A stretch of DNA of 10,000 nucleotides from Salpingoeca rosetta (lineage: Eukaryota; Opisthokonta; Choanoflagellata; Craspedida; Salpingoecidae), in contig NW_004754921.1 of the NCBI RefSeq assembly GCF_000188695.1, positions 646,817 through 656,816 of the forward strand, in the 5' to 3' direction. Under the pieces are notes generated by a model. The model was not told where the DNA came from, did no database searches, and was given only the letters and a program-made list of their open reading frames with translations. This document shows, one piece after another, positions 1 through 5,538 of the stretch. The position numbers were made by a program, and so were the translations under genes. The stretch's first letter is position 1; every line of letters starts with the position of its first letter.

Positions 1-104
1 ATCAAAAAATACACTTTACGATAAAAAAAATCCATGTGGTATGGCTACAATGGCTCTCTCGCGCTGCCACACACACACACCACACCACACCACACCCACA
101 CCCA

Positions 105-148
<44 letters not shown>

Positions 149-190
149 GTGCATCAGGCCCAAATTCAAAAGCAGCACATGACTGGGCAC
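1..190 (-). other. Start of intron 14 of the TBC1D23-like gene
   Basis: The donor GT lies at 190/189, after codon AAG of exon 14. The intron then holds about 17 copies of CT on the plus strand (GA in the transcript) at 111-145 and a CA-rich stretch at 69-110. The leftmost 60 bases include an AT-rich end. A CAG at about 68-70 could be an acceptor, but what follows has a stop within about 50 nt and no likeness to the family, so I do not call an exon. Confidence 0.6.
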
Positions 191-436
191 CTTGTATGAC
201 GCCGCCCAGCCCGCAAACCGCGCGCCAAAGCGGGTCGGTTGCTTGTCCTCCACGTGCGGAACAACGGCGGATTCTTCCGCCAACGGGTCGGACTGCGCTC
301 GTGCAGACGTTTCCACGGCGTTTCCTGTTTGAGGGATGGACGGGGAGGGGGTGTATGGTGAATGTGATGATGGGGGAATGTGGAGGTTGATGTTGTGAGC
401 GAGCGCGATGGTGGAGGCGGTGTGAAACCATCACAT

Positions 437-490
<54 letters not shown>

Positions 491-1069
491 GCACACACAC
501 GCACACACTCACACACACGCACACACACACACACGCACGCACACACATGCACGCACACGCACACGCACACACACCTTGGATGAGCTGGTCGAGCTTGCCG
601 ATGGCTTTGATGTGGTCGAAGACGGCGCTGTATCCGCCGCGAACACACGTGACGTGCATGAGGTGCCGCTTCAGGCACCTGTGAAGGAGGTGGAGGAGGC
701 GACGGCGATGGTGGTGGTGGTGGTGGTGGTGGTGGAGCATGAGGATGAGAAAGGCAATCATCGCAACTGGAGTAAACATCGAAAGGAGAGAGCACAAACA
801 CACAATAAAACACTCCACAACAACAAGGCAAATGGCAACAACAAATCACAGCCGGGGACACCGCTGCTGGACGCACCGGGAGATGAGCATCTTGAGAAGG
901 TCGTCGTCGTCGGTCGAGCCCATGAAGCAAATGTGCTGCTGTGCACATGAACCAGTTGTGGCGGTGGCAGTCGTCATGTGAGGAGACAAGCATGCAAGAT
1001 AGCAACACACACACACACAAGTGCAGGACATGGTGTGCAGCATGCAAGACAGAAACACACACACACAGC

Positions 1070-1139
<70 letters not shown>

Positions 1140-3131
1140 TGCAGGACGACCTGTGCGGAGTGTTCGAGCTGGTGCTCGAGGGCGGCGAGATCTTCATCCA
1201 CGGCAGCGGGATCGTGCAGCAGCTGACACATACGCACACATGTTCACAAACACGCACACACACACATGTTCACGTATGCATACACACTCATGTAAGTACA
1301 TGCACACATGAGTAGCACCCGTGCACGTACACGAGCGCACACGACAATCCGCAGACAATCTTCCTGTTCTTCCCCTAACACACCCTCTTTGCGTCGAGGT
1401 GCTTTGAAGTGTGCGTGAGGTGCCCTGCCGTGTACAGCTCAGTGGGTCGCGTGTCCACAAGAAACAGCGAGCGCTCCCCAATCCTTCCGAAAGAGAGCGA
1501 AGCAAGGACGATGGTGCACATGTTGATGTAAGAGGAAGTGCGCGTAGAAGGGCGAGTACACGTGTGAGCGTGTGTGTATGTGAGCGTGCATGTGTATGTG
1601 AGCGTGTGTGTGAGGGTGCAAGAGAGGTGAACACGCTACCACAAACAGACACCGAGCGTCATGAGCAGAACGCAACACACATGTACGCATCATAGTGAGA
1701 CAGGAGAGCGTGTCACCTCTTCAGGAGCGCGGCTGGTGAGACGTCGAAGCACAGCAGCTGCATCACATCATCAAACCCTGCACACATAAAACAGACAAGC
1801 AGTGGAGTGGAAGTACCGTGAGAGCACGCACATCTGCAAACAAAACACACTACACACTACACTACACCACACTACACTCCACATCCTCTCTTCCCCTCCC
1901 CCCTCCCCTTTTCAACGCACCGCGGCCAGCAGTTGGAGAGCCGCCGACGCCAAAGACGTGCGCAAAGTAGTCTGAGCGCAGCGTATCTGGGGTGAGCGAG
2001 CTGTAGTGCAGGCCGAGGTCAATGAGGTCGCCTAGGTCGTCTGGCGAGACCTGCGCAGGGAGGGAGGAGAGGAACTCCACCGCTGCGGTGGTGTCGCTGC
2101 CAAGATCAACAACATAGTCCTTGGCGTTGATCACAAACACGAGCGCCAGGAAGAACACTGCATGTGGTTTAAGGAAGAAGGGGGGGGGTTGTTGTTGCTG
2201 GTGAGCTGTGAACAGAAAGCTGCAAGTGTCGCTATTGCAGTGAATGTATGCCCACGGAGAGGCAGAGATAGAGACAGGCACAGACAGGAAATGTTATCCT
2301 GTACAACATTGTGCACTGCACATACACACACACACATATTTACCCACACACACATATTTACACACTCAGCACACATGTACGCACCAAGGAAGGGGTCTCC
2401 GTGGGCAATGTATTTGTCCCACAGCTTGAGCGCAATGTCCCCTGGACACGCCGTCGCAAACAGGCTCTGGAACTGTTTGCGTGCGCAAGTATACATGTGA
2501 ACAAGCCAGCGTTGCTTTGGTGAGACGTGAAGAGAAGTGGTACTTCGCACAAGGACAACGCAAACAAGACAACACACGCACACGCACGCACACGCACACG
2601 CACGCACATACACACACACACAAAAGCTTCGCACCCATGGGAGGAGAAAGTCATGCATGCTGATGTGGGCGCTGTCAAGGAAGAGGCAGAACTCTGGCTC
2701 GTGATACAGCAGCAGCAGCCGAAACATGTGGAAGCACGCACTATGGCGGAGAGGGATGAGGGAGGGGAAGGCGAGGTGAGCACGAGATGTTGGACAACGC
2801 ACACACATGCACACACACACACACACCACACACACTCACGCACACACAGACATGCACACACACACGCACGCACACACATACACATGCACACATGCACACA
2901 CACACAACGAACACACCTGTCTGGCTGGGTGTCCCTGAGGGCAAACTTGCTGACAAATGCGTAGAAACAGTTGTACACATCCCCAATGGCCATGCCAGTG
3001 CCAAAGAACGGCAGCAGCAACTCTGTACACCGCAGTGACGATTGGGTTTGTTCCAACGATGCAAAGGTGTAGTGGTGCAGGTGAGGCAATATTCCATGAA
3101 ACGTCTTGCATCCAAGGGCACAGAGGTGCAC

Positions 3132-3186
<55 letters not shown>

Positions 3187-4104
3187 CGCGAACACACCGA
3201 TCCATCCGTTGCTGACGGCGTGGTCTGTTGTGACGCCGCGGGCCTGGCAGAAGACCACAATCACCTTCACCATGTCTCCCGCCTCCACACTCATGCCATG
3301 CTCCGACTTCAGCTTGTCTGAATTTGTGTGATAAAGTGAATTGTGAGTGCGTGTGTGTGCGTGTGTGTGCGTGCTTGTGCACATGTGTGTGCATGTGTGC
3401 ATGCAAACAACATTCGCAAGATACTTCCCTCTCATTTTTCCTCACCCTCGCTCACGTATGCACACACACATACTCTCTCTCTCTCTCGCTCTCTCTCTCT
3501 CTCTCCATCTCACCTGCAGCTGTTCGGCACGCATCGAGGAGCTCGCCATCTTCAGGCACGCTCAGCGTCTTTGGCGTGATGGTGTCTGGCTTTCCACGCA
3601 CCCCTGTAGAGCACACAAGAACAATGGCCCAAAGCACACCACATGGTGCGTGAGCAAGCACAGGTGTTGCTGGTGATAGCGCAAGATGCTGCAAGCACGC
3701 CACCCTTGTCTCCTCCTTCACCACTCACCAAGGAGGAGCGGCCACACGAGGCGCCGAAGGTGCTTCGGGCAGTCTTCCTCCTTACACAGCCTGTACTCAT
3801 GTCAACCAAAAAAAAAAAAGCAGTGAGTGCGAAGCGGTGACTTGAAATGATACACACACACGTACAAACACACACACACACACAAACACACACAAACACA
3901 CACAAACACACACAAACACAAACACACCATGCAAACACACACATGCAAGCACACACACATGCAAACACACACACAGACACAAACACACCTTGTGGCGGTG
4001 GCAACGTCTGCGACGCCGCTTTCCAGGTCTGATTCAAACGCTTCCCTATGGAATCCCAAGACAAGGCAACACACGCAAATGCACCTCCTGTGAATCCTGG
4101 CCAT
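191..4104 (-). CDS. TBC1D23: TBC1D23-like protein (TBC domain plus rhodanese-like domain), 14 exons, 3' end outside window
   Basis: Exons in transcription order: 4104-3989, 3790-3729, 3603-3514, 3317-3198, 3022-2917, 2740-2635, 2472-2385, 2157-1921, 1777-1717, 1483-1384, 1222-1151, 938-877, 678-575, 324-191. They total 1458 nt (486 codons) with phase kept at every GT-AG junction. Recognisable blocks are [95 protein letters not shown] and VRGGYSAVF. They follow human TBC1D23 (recalled) with matching spacing across most junctions. In animals this protein sits at the trans-Golgi, binding golgin-97/golgin-245 through the TBC-rhodanese half and the WASH subunit FAM21 through a C-terminal domain. 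That last domain is not seen here, and the final donor at 190/189 leads off the left edge. The start at 4104 is the least certain point: it has G at +4 but no purine at -3. An acceptor at CATAG just inside exon 1 could mean a further upstream exon. The gene is divergent from the NMT-like gene. Confidence 0.85.
440..573. repeat. (CA)n tract, intron 13 of the TBC1D23-like gene
   Basis: Pure CA from about 440 to 486, then CA interrupted by CG dinucleotides up to 573. In the transcript this is (GT)n beginning exactly at the 5' splice site (donor GT at 574/573). Confidence 0.95.
710..735. repeat. (TGG)n trinucleotide tract, intron 12
   Basis: About nine TGG units on the plus strand. In the transcript they are CCA units just upstream of the exon 13 acceptor at 679. 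They form part of a C-rich stretch that continues with CTCCTCC to the acceptor and probably serves as the pyrimidine tract. Confidence 0.9.
991..1147. repeat. Imperfect tandem duplication containing (CA)n, intron 11
   Basis: Copy one (991-1029) and copy two (1041-1147) share CATGCAAGAY-AG, an AGCAACAC junction, a CA run and the end AGTGCAGGAC. In copy two the CA run is expanded to about 66 bases (1071-1136). The shared end AGTGCAGGAC lies next to the exon 11 donor. Confidence 0.8.
1562..1620. repeat. TG-rich tract with GAGCG interruptions, intron 9
   Basis: GTGTGTATGTGAGCG-type units on the plus strand. In the transcript this is a CA-rich tract in the acceptor half of intron 9 (exon 10 starts at 1483). 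Confidence 0.8.
2321..2373. repeat. CA-rich tract, intron 7
   Basis: Two copies of a CACACATATTTAC-type unit (about 2331-2361) within CA repeats. It is GT-rich in the transcript and starts a few bases after the exon 7 donor at 2384. Confidence 0.8.
2569..2622. repeat. CA/CG-rich tract, intron 6
   Basis: Mixed CACG and CA units on the plus strand. It is GT-rich in the transcript, close to the exon 6 donor at 2634. Confidence 0.85.
2799..2915. repeat. CA-rich tract, intron 5
   Basis: Interrupted CA repeats with ATGC and CG variants. In the transcript the GT-rich tract begins at the donor itself (2916/2915). Confidence 0.9.
3127..3184. repeat. (CA)n tract, intron 4
   Basis: Nearly pure CA with one CG interruption. 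In the transcript it is (GT)n starting about a dozen bases after the donor at 3197. Confidence 0.95.
3341..3508. repeat. TG-rich, CA and (CT)n tracts within intron 3
   Basis: On the plus strand a TG-rich stretch (3341-3402) is followed by a short CA run (about 3459-3470) and then CT repeats (3472-3505, with a CG break). In the transcript the order is GA repeats and a short GT run at the donor side, then CA-rich sequence toward the acceptor at 3318. Confidence 0.9.
3851..3988. repeat. CA tract with AAACAC variants, intron 1 of the TBC1D23-like gene
   Basis: CA repeats interrupted by AA every few units, and by ATGCAA. In the transcript it is GT/GTTT repeats starting exactly at the donor GT at 3988. 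The other end of this intron has a 12-base T run before the acceptor of exon 2. Confidence 0.9.
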
Positions 4105-4429
4105 GCGTGCTTCAACCCCTCAGCACAGCAAGCACATCTAGCACAGCAAGCACAACAGAGCAGCAAGCACAGCAAGCGCAACGAACCAAGCAGTCATCTC
4201 GCTCCTTTTTCGGGCGCAGCGGTTTGTGACGATTAATGAATGATTTATAATAAATTTCTTCAAGTGCCAACACAGCGAACAACGAGAGCGAGCCAACCAG
4301 CAAACCAGCCAACCAGCCATGAGCGAGGTGTGTCGTCGTCGTCGTTGCCTGGTTGCCTGGTTGCCTTGTGGTGGAGGCTGCTGTGGTGGTGGAGACTGCT
4401 GGTTGGTGTGGTGATGCTTGTTGGTTTTG
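4105..4429. promoter_or_regulatory. Divergent intergenic region between the TBC1D23-like and NMT-like genes
   Basis: This 325-bp gap separates two divergently read start codons (4104 minus, 4430 plus) and probably holds both promoters and 5' UTRs. An AT-rich patch at 4231-4260, in otherwise GC-rich DNA, includes TATAAAT on the minus strand (4249-4243) and TATAATAAAT on the plus strand (4247-4256). Each is about 140-180 nt from its start codon. Short direct repeats lie on both sides: AGCAAGCAC-type units at 4121-4181, AACCAGCC units at 4293-4318, five GTC copies at 4331-4345 and GCCTGGTT units at 4346-4365. The promoter role is inferred from position only. An ATG at 4319 followed by GAG/GTGTGT could be an alternative plus-strand first exon. 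Confidence 0.5.
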
Positions 4430-4940
4430 ATGGCACCAGTATGTGCTGCTTTACTCACGCTGCTTATCGTGTGCACCTGCATTCATCCCGGTCCACAGAA
4501 GAAGCCTGCCGCTGGGTGAGTTTGCTTGTGTTATGCGACTGCATGTTATGTCTGCCTGTGCATCCTTGGTCCACCCCCGTTTCTTGTTTGAGCGCTCATA
4601 CATGTTTTGTTGGTGTGGTTGCTGTTCGCTTGCCGTTTCATCAGCAAGGATGTCAACCTTGACATGCTGCACAAGTACATCTCACAGCTCGAGGTTGTCA
4701 ACAAGCAAAAGGTGTGTCTACTCGTGCTTGTGCATGTAAGGGTGCATGTGCGTGTGCATGTGCATGTGCGCGCATGCGTGTGCACACGTGTGTGTGTGTG
4801 CATGTTGACTGGCATCTACGTTCATTCGCACACACACGCGTGTGTTCACAACGATCATGTCACTCGGTTTGTGTTGCAGGTTGCTGAAGAGGAGGCACAG
4901 GTGCACCGCTACTGGGATACACAGCCCGTCCCCAAGATGG
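4430..4940 (+). CDS. NMT: N-myristoyltransferase-like N-terminal fragment, four small exons, catalytic part missing
   Basis: Proposed exons are 4430-4438, 4499-4515, 4645-4711 and 4880-4940, giving 51 codons plus one base. The product starts MAPKKPAAGKDVNLDMLHKY and ends with Y42-W-D-T-Q-P-V-P-K50-M. The WDTQPVPK segment is the signature just before the NMT catalytic domain (human has FWDTQPVPKLGE, recalled). It is preceded by a helical stretch as in NMT. Donors and acceptors are strong: GTATGT, GTGAGT, GTGTGT and GTGAGT, each closed by CAG. After the donor at 4941 no further NMT exon can be found on the plus strand. In particular nothing like the next conserved block (P-x-x-LPxGFxW) appears before or inside the DNAJC2 gene. 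It is a real gene cut off by a breakpoint or misassembly, a gene fragment, or a gene with an implausibly long next intron. Confidence is high for the last two exons and lower for the first two. Confidence 0.5.
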
Positions 4941-4967
4941 GTGAGTTGCCCTTCCCTTGTGTGCTCA

Positions 4968-5056
4968 CAGTTGTGTGTGTGAGTGTGTGTGTGAGTGTGT
5001 GTGTGAGTGTGTGTGTCTGTGTCTGTGCCTGTGTCTGTGTGCGTCTGTGTGTGAGT
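4968..5056. repeat. TG-rich tract between the NMT-like and DNAJC2 coding sequences
   Basis: GTGTGTGAGTG-type and GTGTCTG-type units. On the plus strand it lies early in the intron after NMT-like exon 4. On the minus strand it is CA-rich and directly follows the last recognisable DNAJC2 codons. Neither gene shows convincing coding sequence beyond it. Confidence 0.9.
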
Positions 5057-5065
5057 TTGTGTTCC

Positions 5066-5193
5066 GTTCTTCATCGCATTCACCTTGGCGATAATTTGCT
5101 GGGAACAGGAAACAAACGCAAGAGAAGGAAAGGGGACGCACCCGGTACGAATGATTGGCACTATGACACCAGCCATGTGGCAATACAGTTCCA

Positions 5194-5280
<87 letters not shown>

Positions 5281-5504
5281 CACACATTCGGCGTACAATA
5301 TCTTCCAAGCCGCCAACCTTGTTGGGGCGCTTCCATGTTGTGTGCGCGTGAGTTTGGAGATATTCAGCAATGCGTCTGGTCCACCGTTGACATCCAGAAG
5401 GAGGAGGAGGTGAGGCCCAGAACAGCTGGTCTGTGTGTGTGTGTGTTTGCCAACACCTAATGGTGACTTGAATGCACAAGCCTTTCAGCACACAACCACA
5501 CACA

Positions 5505-5538
<34 letters not shown>

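Larger units (their letters stand above)
575..1483 (-). other. Rhodanese-like domain exons 10-13
   Basis: Residues about 329-442. Exon 10 carries the first strand and helix, [18 protein letters not shown], a standard rhodanese opening (V-D-x-R-P, x-x-Y-x-x-G-H). Exon 12 carries ICFMGS followed by four Asp, where rhodaneses have their active-site loop. Exon 13 carries [13 protein letters not shown], the usual closing GG(F/Y) motif. Exon 12 joins exon 13 as CG+G at 877/678, which gives the same M-to-GG spacing as I recall for human TBC1D23. A CxxG remains, but the Arg expected in a CxxGxR loop is absent and the loop is acidic, so sulfurtransferase activity is unlikely. In this family the domain packs against the TBC domain for protein binding. 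Confidence 0.8.
1921..3790 (-). other. TBC (Rab-GAP-like) domain exons 2-8
   Basis: Residues about 39-308 of the model. The opening R51-x-x-x-W55 motif (HLRRLVWP) is typical of TBC domains. D83-A-C-R86-T lies where active TBC proteins have the arginine finger, and F112-C-Q114 lies where they have YxQ. The helix E130-L-L-L-P-F-F, then D144-V-Y-N-C-F, then the YHEPE block at 177-181, and finally the 237-nt exon 8 ([14 protein letters not shown] onward) complete the fold. Exon junctions were chosen because they restore colinearity. Examples are TACAG before 3022, which gives G+AG for Glu130, and the TGG/GTGCGA donor at 2635/2634, which lets W200 run into FQSLFA. The domain normally acts on Rab GTPases. 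In human TBC1D23 it is considered inactive and serves as a golgin-binding module. Confidence 0.85.

Noticed and set aside
440..573. Possible CRISPR or minisatellite array
   Set aside because: The unit is a plain dinucleotide with scattered substitutions. There are no spacers or constant repeats, and the setting is a eukaryotic intron.
144..1263. Long minus-strand frames rich in Cys-Val, His or Pro-His runs
   Set aside because: They are translations of (GT)n and (CCA)n tracts in introns. The only real coding inside them is the short exons of the TBC1D23-like gene, often in another frame.
4718..5098. A 126-residue C-terminal tail for DNAJC2 made mostly of Thr-His repeats
   Set aside because: The frame is open only because CA repeats contain no stops. 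The tail lies antisense to the NMT-like exons and resembles no DNAJC2 C-terminus.
5099..5190. A further plus-strand exon of the NMT-like gene after the AACAG at 5103-5107 (reading NKRKRRKGDAP)
   Set aside because: It lies antisense within intron 17 of DNAJC2 and does not resemble the NMT sequence expected after WDTQPVPK. The acceptor-like context is explained by the minus-strand exon 18 acceptor.
4607..5413. A single 268-codon plus-strand reading frame
   Set aside because: It contains the two NMT-like exons, but between and after them it is Val-Cys and Thr-His repeat translation of intron tracts. Clear splice sites bound the real exons.
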